A DNA stretch of 64,000 nt from Planctomycetota bacterium (GTDB lineage Bacteria; Planctomycetota; UBA1135; GCA-002748355), in contig JACKHW010000001.1 in assembly GCA_020638795.1 (NCBI GenBank), positions 248,001 through 312,000 of the forward strand. The letters are read 5' to 3'. Every line of letters begins with the position of its first letter. Position 1 is the stretch's first letter. The position numbers were made by a program, and so were the translations under genes. The notes beneath the pieces are model-generated. The model saw nothing but the letters and a program-made list of their open reading frames with translations. It made no database searches and had not been told where the DNA came from. Below, one piece after another: positions 1 through 8,578 of the stretch.

Positions 1-177
1 GCGCCTCGCATCGGTGCAGCATGCCTTCTGACAACCGACATGGGGGACGCCGCCGTCCTGCGCGGTTCCGAGTACCCAGACGCTGCAGGTTGGTGACACG
101 TCGTCCGTCTGGCGCTCCACGTGACTGCATGCCACGAGGGCGGACACGAGTGCGATTGCCGAAGCAAGGCGTTGCAT
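1..177 (-). CDS. MBL-fold metallo-hydrolase-like lipoprotein, 3' end cut by window edge
   Basis: Only the first 59 codons lie in the window; the gene runs off the left edge without a stop. The ATG at 177 is preceded by a strong RBS (CAGGAGGG just upstream on the minus strand). The protein starts with a hydrophobic signal sequence ending in a lipobox (L-V-A-C, Cys17), so it is probably a lipoprotein. From residue 34 it reads VLGTAQDGGVPHVGC followed by further Cys residues and an AR, the hallmark N-terminus of a PqqB/PhnP-like branch of metallo-beta-lactamase-fold hydrolases. The metal-binding HxHxDH motif would lie beyond the window. It sits downstream of the S8 protease P1, separated by two hairpins. 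Substrate unknown. Confidence 0.72.
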   Translation of the reverse strand, partial: MQRLASAIALVSALVACSHVERQTDDVSPTCSVWVLGTAQDGGVPHVGCQKACCTDARR

Positions 178-219
178 CCCTCCTGCATACACGGTTTCAC
201 GCACGGTGCCCCGTACGAA

Positions 220-257
220 GAACGCGCCACGCAGGACGAGTCCCGCGTGGCGCGTTC
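220..257 (-). terminator. Strong hairpin downstream of protease P1
   Basis: A perfect 13-bp inverted repeat (220-232 with 245-257) encloses a 12-base loop that can itself pair (GGAC/GTCC). It lies between the P1 stop and the MBL-fold gene, in a gene-free stretch. There is no long T run, so it may be a terminator or an mRNA-stabilising structure. Confidence 0.5.
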
Positions 258-264
258 GCGGCAT

Positions 265-282
265 CCGGAGTCGAAACTCCGG
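265..282 (-). terminator. UUCG-loop hairpin after protease P1
   Basis: A 7-bp stem (265-271 with 276-282) closes a loop that reads TTCG on the minus strand, the stable UUCG tetraloop. It starts 22 bases after the P1 stop codon, as expected for the 3' end of that transcript. It stacks with the larger hairpin at 220-257. Confidence 0.5.
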
Positions 283-303
283 AGCGTGGCGATCGATCGT
301 CGA

Positions 304-2973
304 TCAGCCGCCGATCTTGCCGGCGCCGCCGTTCGAGAAGACGAGGCCGAGCGTGTTGGCGCCCGCGTCGAGAACCATGTACTGGTTGTAGAACTTGACG
401 CCGATCAGGGCGGTGTTGTTCGGCACGCCGAGCGTCAGGCTTCCCGAACCGGCTGCGCTCGTCGGGACGGCGCCGAGGATGGCGTCGTAGCTCGCGTAGA
501 GCGTGCAGCCCGGAGCGAGGGTGCCGAGCGAAACGTTGAGCTGGTTCGCACCGAGCCACAGGACCGCGACGCTGCTCGCCTTGGCGCCGCTGACGTCGAC
601 GCTGAAGCTCGTGGCGATTTCAGGCACGCCCGTGTTCTTGAGGTTGACGATCGCACCCGGGCCACCCGGGGTCGCGAGTTGCGTCACGACGACGTAGCCA
701 GCGGCCACGGTGCCGGTCGTCGCGCTCGAGCTCGTCGTGTTGTAGATGCGTGCACCGTCGACGGTCGCGGCGCTCACGGAGTCGTAGTAGTTGAACGACG
801 AGATCGTCGAGGCGCCCGTCTGGGCTTCCCACAGGAAGTTGCCGCGCGTGGGGGCGTAGATGAACGGTGCGACGAACGGGACCTTGAGCGTCCAGACCTT
901 CGGATCGGTCTGGGCGGCGACTGCGGGCACGTTGAGGTTGCCCGAGTAGACCTTCGTCGGCGTGCCCAACCAGTTGGAAGCGTAGGTCGTCGACAGCGTG
1001 CGTGCGGGGTTCGACGTGTATCCGACGAAGATCGCGATGTTGATCGTGCCGGCGTTCTGCGCGACATTCGCGCGGTTGCGGAAGTTGAAGCCGTAGATCG
1101 GCGTCACGCCCGCGAACTCACCCGAGCCGTGCGACTGCATGTAGTGCATGTTCGGCGTGCTGAGCGGGAAGCGGTTGGCCGAATTGCCGTACTTGAGGTC
1201 ATAGCCACCGGACGGAACGACCGGGCCACCGCCGGGGATCGTACCGGTGCCCTTGCAGCCGGAGCCGTAGAGGACGTACTCTCCGGGGATCTTGGTCGAA
1301 GCGCTGTCGAGCCACGTGGCCCAGCCGAAGGGCTGCGCGCTACCGCCGATGACGCTGCCATTGAGCGTGACTTCGATCGTCAGGGTTTCGGTCACCGCGG
1401 GGACGTAGCGGATGAACTCTTCGGTGTTGGACGCGGTCGTCGAGCTCGCGAGCACGGTCGAGCCGCGCTTGAGTCGGAGGTCGAGGTTGGTCCAGGTCGT
1501 GCCCGTCGACGTGACGTCGAGCCGGTGCCAGGCGATCCCGATCTGAACCGTCTTGGCTGCCGTGACGGCGAGCGAGCGAGTCCATGTGGTCGTCGTCGCA
1601 TTGAGAGTCGCACGGCCGTGACGGCTCGCCGTCGTCGCGACATCGTGAGCGCGATCATCGCGCAGGTAGCCGGCGCCGGTGCCGGTCGAGTTGAGACCGC
1701 TGCCCGAGCCCGGGTTGAGTTCGGTCGAAGCGAGCAGGATCGCGCGCGTCTCGTCCGACTTGAGGGCGGTGTTGGCCCCACGGATCAGCGTGGCCGCGCC
1801 ACAGACTTGCGGCGACGCCATCGAGGTGCCACTCGCGGTGTAGTTGCCCGACTCGTTGTTGCGCAAGGCCATGACGGTCGAGACGCCGTTGGCGCACAGG
1901 TTGGGGAAGAGGCGACCGCCCTGGACGCCGCGCGAGCTGAAGCTGGCGAGCGTGTGCGTGTCGTTGTTGACCGCGCCGACCGAAAGGCCGTTGACGTTGG
2001 GGAGACTGCTGCTGACGTTCGTACCGAAGTTGCCGGCGGCGGTGGCGTTGAGGATGTCGGCGTTGAGGGCTGCACTGTCCTGTGCGAGTGCCGCTGCACC
2101 GGTCACGCTCGACGATCCGCTGTAGCTGAGGTTGGTCGCGACGATCTTGAAGCTCGCGGCGTCTGTTGCCGCGGTCTGATAGGCGCTCGCCTGAACAGCG
2201 GCGCTCGAGCTGCCGCTGGTCGTGTTGGCGATCGCATAGCCGACGATGTTGGCGTTGTAGGCGTGTCCGTTGTCGGCCTGTGTGGTGTTCCACTTGTAGC
2301 CAGCGGAGATGCTGGCGACGCCCGTACCGTGACCGTGGACGTCGTCGGCCGGCTGAGTGCCGAGAGCCACGTTCTTGACGAGTCGCGTGGCTGCGGTGCC
2401 GAGCCGCGAGTACGTGATGTGCGGGTTGCCGGAGCCGTTCATGTTGGAGTCTTGTCCCGTGTCGATGATCGCGCACGCGACTCCAGCACCGGTCACGCTC
2501 TTGGCGTTGAGTGCATCGCTGTTGTGGTTGGCCGCGTTGGTCGCGGTCTTGATCTGCGGCATGACCTCGACGTTGGGCTCGAGCATCGCGACGTTGCCCA
2601 TCTGGCGGATCGCGGCGAGATGCCTAGGTGCGACTTCGATGCAGCATGCGTTGATGAGCCACCACTGGTGGGTGACGCGGCCGCCGAGGGCGACGATGTC
2701 GTTGCAGAACTTCTTCTGGTGCGCTTGCACCTTGGCCTCGAGGTCCTTGACGATCGTGGCGATGACCTCGGGGTTCTTGTTGCCGTACATCTCGGCGCGG
2801 AAGGCGCTGAGATCGAACGGGCGATTCTGGAAGTGGACGATCCAGCTCTCCGTGCCGGCGACCAGGCCGGGGAGTGGCTTGGCGGTCGTCACGGGTGCTT
2901 CACCGGCGACTTGAGCCGTCAGAGGACAGGCGACGAGGGCTGCGGCGACTGCAGCGAGAAGGGACTTGCGCAT
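304..2973 (-). CDS. Secreted S8 (subtilisin-like) serine protease P1 with C-terminal module
   Basis: 889-residue secreted protease. The ATG at 2973 was chosen because it begins a clear signal peptide (MRKSLLAAV...ending near A-Q21); the longer open frame has no such start. Residues about 34-165 form an inhibitor-I9-like propeptide region. The S8 catalytic set is intact: Asp171 (IIDTG), His215 (HGHGTG), oxyanion Asn315 (AAGN) and Ser384 (GTSMASP). A beta-rich domain (about 450-550) resembles the jelly-roll/PPC domains of other subtilases. From about residue 566 (YGSGCKGTG) begins a roughly 320-residue C-terminal module, shared with the neighbouring stand-alone proteins C1 and C2 and ending in GGAGKIGG. 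This is the last gene of the P3-C2-P2-C1-P1 array. Likely role: extracellular protein degradation; specificity unknown. Confidence 0.9.
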   Translation of the reverse strand: MRKSLLAAVAAALVACPLTAQVAGEAPVTTAKPLPGLVAGTESWIVHFQNRPFDLSAFRAEMYGNKNPEVIATIVKDLEAKVQAHQKKFCNDIVALGGRVTHQWWLINACCIEVAPRHLAAIRQMGNVAMLEPNVEVMPQIKTATNAANHNSDALNAKSVTGAGVACAIIDTGQDSNMNGSGNPHITYSRLGTAATRLVKNVALGTQPADDVHGHGTGVASISAGYKWNTTQADNGHAYNANIVGYAIANTTSGSSSAAVQASAYQTAATDAASFKIVATNLSYSGSSSVTGAAALAQDSAALNADILNATAAGNFGTNVSSSLPNVNGLSVGAVNNDTHTLASFSSRGVQGGRLFPNLCANGVSTVMALRNNESGNYTASGTSMASPQVCGAATLIRGANTALKSDETRAILLASTELNPGSGSGLNSTGTGAGYLRDDRAHDVATTASRHGRATLNATTTTWTRSLAVTAAKTVQIGIAWHRLDVTSTGTTWTNLDLRLKRGSTVLASSTTASNTEEFIRYVPAVTETLTIEVTLNGSVIGGSAQPFGWATWLDSASTKIPGEYVLYGSGCKGTGTIPGGGPVVPSGGYDLKYGNSANRFPLSTPNMHYMQSHGSGEFAGVTPIYGFNFRNRANVAQNAGTINIAIFVGYTSNPARTLSTTYASNWLGTPTKVYSGNLNVPAVAAQTDPKVWTLKVPFVAPFIYAPTRGNFLWEAQTGASTISSFNYYDSVSAATVDGARIYNTTSSSATTGTVAAGYVVVTQLATPGGPGAIVNLKNTGVPEIATSFSVDVSGAKASSVAVLWLGANQLNVSLGTLAPGCTLYASYDAILGAVPTSAAGSGSLTLGVPNNTALIGVKFYNQYMVLDAGANTLGLVFSNGGAGKIGG

Positions 2974-3003
2974 CGAGAAGATACTCCGATTGAGGAGGGA
3001 TGC

Positions 3004-3040
3004 TGCTCGTTCGCGGAGTGCATTCCGCGACGAACGAGCA
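3004..3040 (-). terminator. Hairpin between C1 and P1
   Basis: A 10-bp stem (3004-3013 with 3031-3040) with a few more pairs inside lies in the 130-base gap between the C1 stop and the P1 start. It may be a partial terminator or attenuator setting the ratio of C1 to P1. Confidence 0.4.
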
Positions 3041-3103
3041 GGAACGAGAAAACAGGACGGAGAGGAAGAAGGCAGGAAGTGCGTGGGATCGGCTCGCCGC
3101 GGG

Positions 3104-4150
3104 TCAGGTGCCGATCTTGGCTGCGCCGCCACCGGAGAGGACGACGCCGAGGTTATTGGCGGCCGGATCGATGACCATCCACTGGTTGTAGAACTGGATG
3201 CCGACGAGGTTCTGCGAGTTGGGCAGCGTGAACTTCAAGCCGCCAGTTCCGGTCGTGCCGGTGGGATTGCTACCGAGAATGACGTCGAGACTCGTGTAGA
3301 GCGAACAGCCGGGAAGTGCGGAGCCGAGTCCGATATTGAGTTGCTGTGCACCGAGCCACAGGATCGCGGCACTGTTGGCCACGGCACCCGAGAAGTCGAC
3401 GCTGAACGTTTTGCCGATCGCGGGGACGCCCGTGTTGGACAAGTTGACGATCGCGCCTCCCGTTCCCGGTCCGTCGAGCCCGATGACGAGGCCGTAGCCG
3501 CTACCCAACGATCCGGTCGTGGCCGAGGACGTGTTCGCCCACATGCGGCACGTCTGTGCGGCCGCGGAGGAGACCGAGTCGTAGTAGGAGATCGTGCTGA
3601 GCGTTCCGGTCGTCGTCACGCACTCCCAGAGGAAGTTGCCGCGCGCCTGCGTGAAGATGAACGGCACCGTGAACGGGATCTTCAGGGTCCAGACCTTCGG
3701 GTCGTTCTGTGCCGCGATCGAAGGCACGTTCAAGTTGCCGCTGAAGACCTTGGTCGGGGTCCCGGTCCAATTCGAAGCGAACGTCGTCACGAGGGAACGC
3801 GCCGCGTTGTTGGTGTACCCCGTGTAGAGGTCCATCGTGATCAGATAGGCAGCCTGGGCGTAGTTCGCGCGATTGCGAAGATTGAACCCACGGATCAGCG
3901 CAGTCGGCGGTAGCTCCGCTTTGTCGTGCGACTGCATGTAATGCATGTTCAACGTGCAGAACGGGTAGCGATTGGCGGAGTTGCCATACTGCTGGTCGTA
4001 TCCCTGCGGGACGACGACGCCGCCCGGCTTCGCGCCCGAGCCCGCGCATCCGGTGCCGTAGAGCGTGTAGGTGGCCGTGGTCTGAGCGCTCGCGTTGCCT
4101 GCGGCAAAGAGCAGCACTGCGGTACAGGCGACTAGAGAAGCGGTGGACAT
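3104..4150 (-). CDS. Stand-alone secreted C-terminal-module protein C1
   Basis: 348-residue secreted protein with a signal peptide cleaved near Ala22 (ASA-Q). The rest, from YGTGCAGSG onwards, corresponds end to end to the C-terminal module of proteases P1 and P3: same MHYMQSH motif, FNLRNR, repeated YxSNWxGTPTKVxSGNLNVP segment, RGNFLWE, then an L-W-L-G-A-Q-Q-L-N segment, one PGC and a final GGAAKIGT. It contains no protease domain. The mature module has two main conserved Cys (YGxGC near the start and PGC about 60 residues from the end), which could form a disulfide. It lies between P2 and P1 on the same strand, suggesting the module works in trans as well as fused to a protease. Function unknown; it could be a binding, anchoring or export module. 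Confidence 0.85.
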   Translation of the reverse strand: MSTASLVACTAVLLFAAGNASAQTTATYTLYGTGCAGSGAKPGGVVVPQGYDQQYGNSANRYPFCTLNMHYMQSHDKAELPPTALIRGFNLRNRANYAQAAYLITMDLYTGYTNNAARSLVTTFASNWTGTPTKVFSGNLNVPSIAAQNDPKVWTLKIPFTVPFIFTQARGNFLWECVTTTGTLSTISYYDSVSSAAAQTCRMWANTSSATTGSLGSGYGLVIGLDGPGTGGAIVNLSNTGVPAIGKTFSVDFSGAVANSAAILWLGAQQLNIGLGSALPGCSLYTSLDVILGSNPTGTTGTGGLKFTLPNSQNLVGIQFYNQWMVIDPAANNLGVVLSGGGAAKIGT

Positions 4151-4501
4151 GGATCGAATGACTCTGAGGGAAGGAGATGGCCGCGTGAGCCGCGCGTTCG
4201 ATGAACTTCAGCGAAGCATACGAAATCCAACGCGGGCACGCTGGCTTGCGGATCCATGACGGCGCCCGAATCTTTGCCGAACTTCGGCCTGTGCGCGTGA
4301 CGGTGGCGTCGCCGTGAAACTCGATGAGTCGCGGGACTCGGTAGGCGGCCGCGGTTGTAGGGGCCGTGCTATCGCCGTCCCGGGCGTCGTCGCCCACGGT
4401 GAATCGTCATCCGCGGTGGAACTCGCGCTACCAGCACGGAAGGCCTAGTCCGTGCGGCTCGTCGGGACCTGCGAACTGCCCCGACGAGCGAACAGCGTCG
4501 A
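4151..4501. other. Gene-free 351-base spacer between P2 and C1
   Basis: I see no gene here. It holds the P2 hairpin (4457-4489) and presumably the promoter of C1. A short dyad TGAA-C-TTCA lies about 60 bases upstream of the C1 start. No recognisable sigma-70 boxes. Confidence 0.5.
4457..4489 (-). terminator. Terminator-like hairpin after P2
   Basis: Perfect 10-bp stem (4457-4466 with 4480-4489) starting 12 bases after the P2 stop. No T run follows. Likely the 3' end of the P2 transcript. Confidence 0.55.
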
Positions 4502-7186
4502 TCAGCCGCCGATCTTGCCGGCGCCGCCGTTCGTGAACGTCAGGCCGAGCGTGTTGGCCGGTGCGTCGAGTGCGATGTACTGGTTGTAGAACTTGATGCC
4601 GATGAGGCCGGTGACGTTCGGGATCGGCAAGGTCAACGATCCCGCTCCCGCCGCGCCGGTTGCGACGGCGCCGAGCAGGACGTCATAGCTGCAGTAGAGC
4701 GAGCAGCCCGGGGCGATCGTTCCGAGCGACACGTTGATTTGCGAAGCGCCGAGATACAGGACGGCAACGCTGTTCGGGCGTGCCTTCGAGATCGCGAGCT
4801 GGAAGCTCGTGTTGATCTCGGGGACTCCGGTGTTGGTCATGTCGACGATTGCACCCGGACCGCCGGCACTCATGAGCTGGACCACGAGGCCTTCGTTGGC
4901 GCGGAACGTCCCTGAAGTCGATGCCACTCCGGTCGCGAAGATGCGGCCGATCTGGCGCGACGAGTTCTGCACCGCGTCGTAGACGTTGATCGAGCCAACG
5001 GTGGCTTTGTTCTCGAACTCCCACAGCAAGTTGCCGCGCGCCGGGATGTAGATGAACGGTGCGGTGAAGGTCACTTTGGTCGCGAACTTCGTGAGGTCGG
5101 TGTTGGCGACGTCCGAAGGCACGTTGAGGTTGCCACTGAAGCCGACCGTCGGCGTCGCGGCCCAGTTGCTGGCGAACGTCGCGTTGAGAGACGTCGCCGA
5201 GTTGCTCGTGTATCCGATCGAGACCGTGCACGGGATCGTGCGCGCCGTCAGAGTCGAGTTGAGCTTCGACCGGAAGGCGAGTCCGAGCACGGAGAGCGTC
5301 GCCGAGCTGACTTCGCTCGCGCCGTGCGCTTGCATGTAGTGCTGGTCGTTCCAGCCGACGGGGAACACGTTGTTGATCTCCGCCCAAGCACTCGTGTACT
5401 GCGGCGGGATGACAGGACCGCCTGCCGGCGAAATCCCGGTGCCTTTGCAGCCGGCGCCATAGAGCACGTACTCTCCTGGCACTTTCGTCGTCGCGCTGTC
5501 GAACCACGTCGCCCATCCGAACGGTTGCGCGCTGCCGCCGACGACACCGCCGACGAGCGTGACTTCGATCGTGAGCGTCTCGGTCGCTGCTGGAACGTAG
5601 CGGATGAACTCTTCGGTGTTCGACGCGGTCTTCGAACTCGCAAGGACGGTCGTACCGCGTTTGAGTTCGACGTCGAGGTTGGACCACGTCGTACCGCTCG
5701 TGGTGACATCGAGGCGGTGCCAGGCGATGCCGATCTGCACGGTCTTCGCTGCAGTGACGGCGATCGAGCGCGTCCACGAAGTCGTCGTCGCGTTGAGCGT
5801 TGCACGGCCATGTAAGCTTGCGGTCGTCGCGACGTCGTAGGCACGATCATCACGCAGGTAGCCGGCGCCGGTGCCGGTCGAGTTGAGACCGCTGCCCGAG
5901 CCCGGGTTGAGTTCGGTCGAAGCGAGCAGGATCGCGCGCGTCTCGTCCGACTTGAGGGCGGTGTTGGCCCCACGGATCAGCGTGGCCGCGCCACAGACTT
6001 GCGGCGACGCCATCGAGGTGCCACTCGCGGTGTAGTTGCCCGACTCGTTGTTGCGCAAGGCCATGACGGTCGAGACGCCGTTGGCGCACAGGTTCGGGAA
6101 GAGGCGACCGCCCTGGACGCCGCGCGAGCTGAAGCTGGCGAGCGTGTGCGTGTCGTTGTTGACCGCGCCGACCGAGAGGCCGTTGACGTTGGGGAGGCTG
6201 CTCGCGACGCTCGTGCCGCTGTTGCCCGCGGCCGTCGCATTGAGGAGGTCGGCGTTGAGAGCCGCACTGTCCTGTGCGAGTGCTGCGACGTCGACGACGT
6301 TCGACGAGCCGCTGTAGCTGAGGTTGGTGGCGACGATCTTGAAGCTCGCCGCATCGGCCGCCGCGTTCTGATAGCCGCTGGCCTCGTTGGCTGCACTCGA
6401 GCTGCCGCTCGTCGTGTTCGCGATCGAGTAGCCGACGATGTTGGCGTTGTAGGCGTGGCCGTTGTCAGCAGCGGTGTTGTTCCACTTGTAGCCGGCCGCG
6501 ATGCTCGCGACGCCGGTGCCGTGACCATGGACGTCGTCTGGCGGCTGCGTACCGATCTGCATGTTCTTGACGAGACGCGTGGCTGCCGTGCCGAGCCGCG
6601 AATAGGTGATGTGCGGCACGCCGGTGCCGTTCATGTTGGAGTCTTGTCCGGTGTCGATGATCGCGCACGCGACTCCGTTGCCGGTGACGCCCTTGGCGTT
6701 GAGCGCGTCACTGTTGTGGTTGGCCGCGTTGGTCGCGGTCTTGATCAGCGGCATGACCTCGACGTTGGGCTCGAGCATCGCGACGTTGCCCATCTGGCGA
6801 ATCGCGGCGAGGTGCCTCGGAGCGACTTCGATGCAGCACGCGTTGACGAGCCACCACTGGTGGGTGACGCGTCCGCCGAGGGCGACGATGTCGTTGCAGA
6901 ACTTCTTCTGGTGCTCTTGCACCTTGGCCTCGAGGTCCTTGACGATCGTGGCGATGACCTCGGGATTCTTGTTGCCGTACATCTCGGCGCGGAAGGCGCT
7001 GAGGTCGAACGGGCGATTCTGGAAGTGGACGATCCAGCTCTCCGTGCCGGCGACGAGGCCGGGGAGAGGCTGCCTCTGCTGCTGTTCGGCCACGAACCCT
7101 GCGGCGTCTTGCGCGACGGCGCGGGTCGACACGATGGTCGGGAGAGAAAGGGCTGCCGTGATGACGGCCAACGACGGGCTTCTCAT
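4502..7186 (-). CDS. Secreted S8 (subtilisin-like) serine protease P2 with divergent C-terminal module
   Basis: 894-residue secreted protease. The ATG at 7186 gives the signal peptide MRSPSLAVITAALSL..., homologous to the start of P3. Catalytic residues by alignment with P1: Asp178, His222, Asn322 and Ser391, all present. The catalytic part is nearly identical to P3, and 1.23 kb of DNA (5853-7084) matches P3 base for base by eye. The C-terminal module differs from P1 and P3 in its first two-thirds (it lacks the NSANRFPL...MQSHGSGEF block and carries another N-terminal subdomain around QHYMQAHGASE). Its last hundred residues are again P3-like and end in GGAGKIGG. This mosaic suggests exchange of the C-terminal part for a different binding surface. 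Same array as P1 and P3. Confidence 0.9.
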   Translation of the reverse strand: MRSPSLAVITAALSLPTIVSTRAVAQDAAGFVAEQQQRQPLPGLVAGTESWIVHFQNRPFDLSAFRAEMYGNKNPEVIATIVKDLEAKVQEHQKKFCNDIVALGGRVTHQWWLVNACCIEVAPRHLAAIRQMGNVAMLEPNVEVMPLIKTATNAANHNSDALNAKGVTGNGVACAIIDTGQDSNMNGTGVPHITYSRLGTAATRLVKNMQIGTQPPDDVHGHGTGVASIAAGYKWNNTAADNGHAYNANIVGYSIANTTSGSSSAANEASGYQNAAADAASFKIVATNLSYSGSSNVVDVAALAQDSAALNADLLNATAAGNSGTSVASSLPNVNGLSVGAVNNDTHTLASFSSRGVQGGRLFPNLCANGVSTVMALRNNESGNYTASGTSMASPQVCGAATLIRGANTALKSDETRAILLASTELNPGSGSGLNSTGTGAGYLRDDRAYDVATTASLHGRATLNATTTSWTRSIAVTAAKTVQIGIAWHRLDVTTSGTTWSNLDVELKRGTTVLASSKTASNTEEFIRYVPAATETLTIEVTLVGGVVGGSAQPFGWATWFDSATTKVPGEYVLYGAGCKGTGISPAGGPVIPPQYTSAWAEINNVFPVGWNDQHYMQAHGASEVSSATLSVLGLAFRSKLNSTLTARTIPCTVSIGYTSNSATSLNATFASNWAATPTVGFSGNLNVPSDVANTDLTKFATKVTFTAPFIYIPARGNLLWEFENKATVGSINVYDAVQNSSRQIGRIFATGVASTSGTFRANEGLVVQLMSAGGPGAIVDMTNTGVPEINTSFQLAISKARPNSVAVLYLGASQINVSLGTIAPGCSLYCSYDVLLGAVATGAAGAGSLTLPIPNVTGLIGIKFYNQYIALDAPANTLGLTFTNGGAGKIGG

Positions 7187-7329
7187 GGGAAACGAGTCCA
7201 AGGAAAGAAAGGCACGAAGTTCGTGTCCGTCGCTCGAGCAACGGCACGCGTCGGACTGGGTCGACGAGGGAACCGTTCCTTACTGTTCCGTACCGCGACG
7301 AAGAATTCGCGTCGACTCGCAGGATTGGT

Positions 7330-7344
7330 CTGAAGTTGGTTCAG
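7330..7344. promoter_or_regulatory. Conserved dyad upstream of P2 (CTGAA-N5-TTCAG)
   Basis: A perfect 5-bp dyad with a 5-base spacer lies 144 bases upstream of the P2 start. The same dyad occurs at the equivalent place upstream of P3 (11426-11440) with a different spacer. A second shared block (GGAACAGTA on the minus strand, near 7280 and 11379) lies closer to each gene. Candidate operator or activator site. Confidence 0.4.
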
Positions 7345-7430
7345 GCCTTTCCGCAAACGCGGACTCGAACCGTGCCAGCGGCGTCCGAACAGTCTCGCCC
7401 AGAAAGCGTGCCCATCCAGGAAACGAGTTC

Positions 7431-7463
7431 GATCCAGAGCGAGTCTCGCTCGCTCGATGGATC
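7431..7463 (-). terminator. Bulged hairpin at the end of C2
   Basis: GATCCA...TGGATC arms extended by a GAGCG/CGCTC pairing with small bulges; the right arm touches the C2 stop codon. Probable 3' end of C2. Confidence 0.35.
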
Positions 7464-8511
7464 AGGTGCCGATCTTCGCTGCGCCGCCGTTCGACAGAAC
7501 GATGCCGAGGTTGTTCGCGGCCGCGTCGATGACCATCCACTGGTTGTAGAACTGGACGCCGATCAGGTTCTGCGAGTTGGGTAGCGTGAACTGCAGGGAG
7601 CCGGTGCCGGCCGTTCCGGTCGGAGCGCTACCGAGGATCACGTCGAGCGATGTGTAGAGCGAACATCCGGGTAGTGCAGCGCCGAGCCCGATGTTGAGTT
7701 GTTGTGCACCGAGCCACAGGACCGCAGCGCTGCTCGCGACGGCGCCCGAGAAGTCGATGCTGAACGTCTTTCCGATCGCCGGCACGCCGGTGTTCGCGAG
7801 GTTGACGATCGCACCACTCGATGTCGGTCCGTCGAGCCCGATGATGACACAGTAGTTGGATTGCACGGATCCCGTCGTCGCCGTCGAAGGCGTCCCGTAG
7901 ATTCGGCTCGCCTGCACGGTCGTTGCCGAAACGGCGTCGTAGTACGTGATCGTCGCATTCAGCGAACCCGTCGTCGTGACGCATTCGAACAGGAAGTTGC
8001 CGCGCGCCTGCGAGTAGATGAACGGGACCGCGAACGGAATCTTGGTCGTCCAGACTTTCGGGTCGGTTTGCGCCGCGAACGCTGGGACGTTGAGGTTGCC
8101 GCTATAGGCCTTGGTCGGCGTTCCGGACCAATTGGACGCGTACGTGTTGCTCAACGCCGTCGCCGAGTTGTTCGTGTATCCGAGGTAGAGGTCGAACGTG
8201 ATCGAATACGCCGCCTGAGCGATATTCGGACGGTTCCGTAGGTTGAAGCCTCGAATCAGCGCAACCGGAGGCAAGTCCGCTTTGTCGTGCGCCTGCATGT
8301 AGTGCATGTCCAAAGTGCAGAACGGATAGCGATTGTTCGAGTTACCGCTTTGCTGCTCGTAACCCGCCGGAAGGACGACGGTGCCGGGTTTCGCTCCCGA
8401 TCCCGCACATCCGTTCCCATAGAGCGTGTACGTCGCTGTCTGCGCGAAGCTGGTCGCGGTCATCAAGAGCAACGCCGAAGCGATGACTGTCGTACGAGTC
8501 ACGGTATGCAT
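7462..8511 (-). CDS. Stand-alone secreted C-terminal-module protein C2
   Basis: 349-residue paralogue of C1 with its own signal peptide (MHTVTRTTV...SFA-Q). It shares with C1 the YGNGCAGSG start, the NRYPFCTLDMHYMQ segment, the SNWSGTPTK segment, RGNFLFE, the PGC motif and the GGAAKIGT end. Like C1 it has no catalytic domain. It lies 67 bases downstream of P3 and 275 bases upstream of P2, so a unit 'protease then module protein' is repeated in the array (P3-C2, P2-C1). C1 and C2 are closer to each other than to the modules fused to the proteases, as judged by the shared PFCT and AAKIGT features. Function unknown; a secreted partner of the proteases is the simplest guess. Confidence 0.85.
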   Translation of the reverse strand: MHTVTRTTVIASALLLMTATSFAQTATYTLYGNGCAGSGAKPGTVVLPAGYEQQSGNSNNRYPFCTLDMHYMQAHDKADLPPVALIRGFNLRNRPNIAQAAYSITFDLYLGYTNNSATALSNTYASNWSGTPTKAYSGNLNVPAFAAQTDPKVWTTKIPFAVPFIYSQARGNFLFECVTTTGSLNATITYYDAVSATTVQASRIYGTPSTATTGSVQSNYCVIIGLDGPTSSGAIVNLANTGVPAIGKTFSIDFSGAVASSAAVLWLGAQQLNIGLGAALPGCSLYTSLDVILGSAPTGTAGTGSLQFTLPNSQNLIGVQFYNQWMVIDAAANNLGIVLSNGGAAKIGT

Positions 8512-8540
8512 GTTGGACCTGTGCAGTAAGAGAGTAGAGA

Positions 8541-8570
8541 GACGCCGGAGGGCATTGGTCCCCCGGCGTC
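8541..8570 (-). terminator. Hairpin between P3 and C2
   Basis: 8-bp stem (8541-8548 with 8563-8570), 9 bases after the P3 stop. On the minus strand it is followed by a pyrimidine-rich TCTCTACTCTCTT stretch. It could partly terminate P3 transcripts before C2. Confidence 0.5.
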
Positions 8571-8578
8571 GTTCGCGA

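Noticed and set aside
1..303. A further stand-alone C-module gene expected downstream of P1 by the array pattern
   Set aside because: The minus-strand frame starting at 177 encodes an MBL-fold lipoprotein instead, with no similarity to C1 or C2.
121..3174. 1017-codon open frame on the plus strand opposite P1 (and an 874-codon one at 9404-12028 opposite P3)
   Set aside because: These mirror the S8 protease genes; high GC at third codon positions keeps the antisense frame free of stops. The products are Arg/Asp/Val-rich with no domain, while the minus-strand frames have full catalytic motifs and signal peptides.
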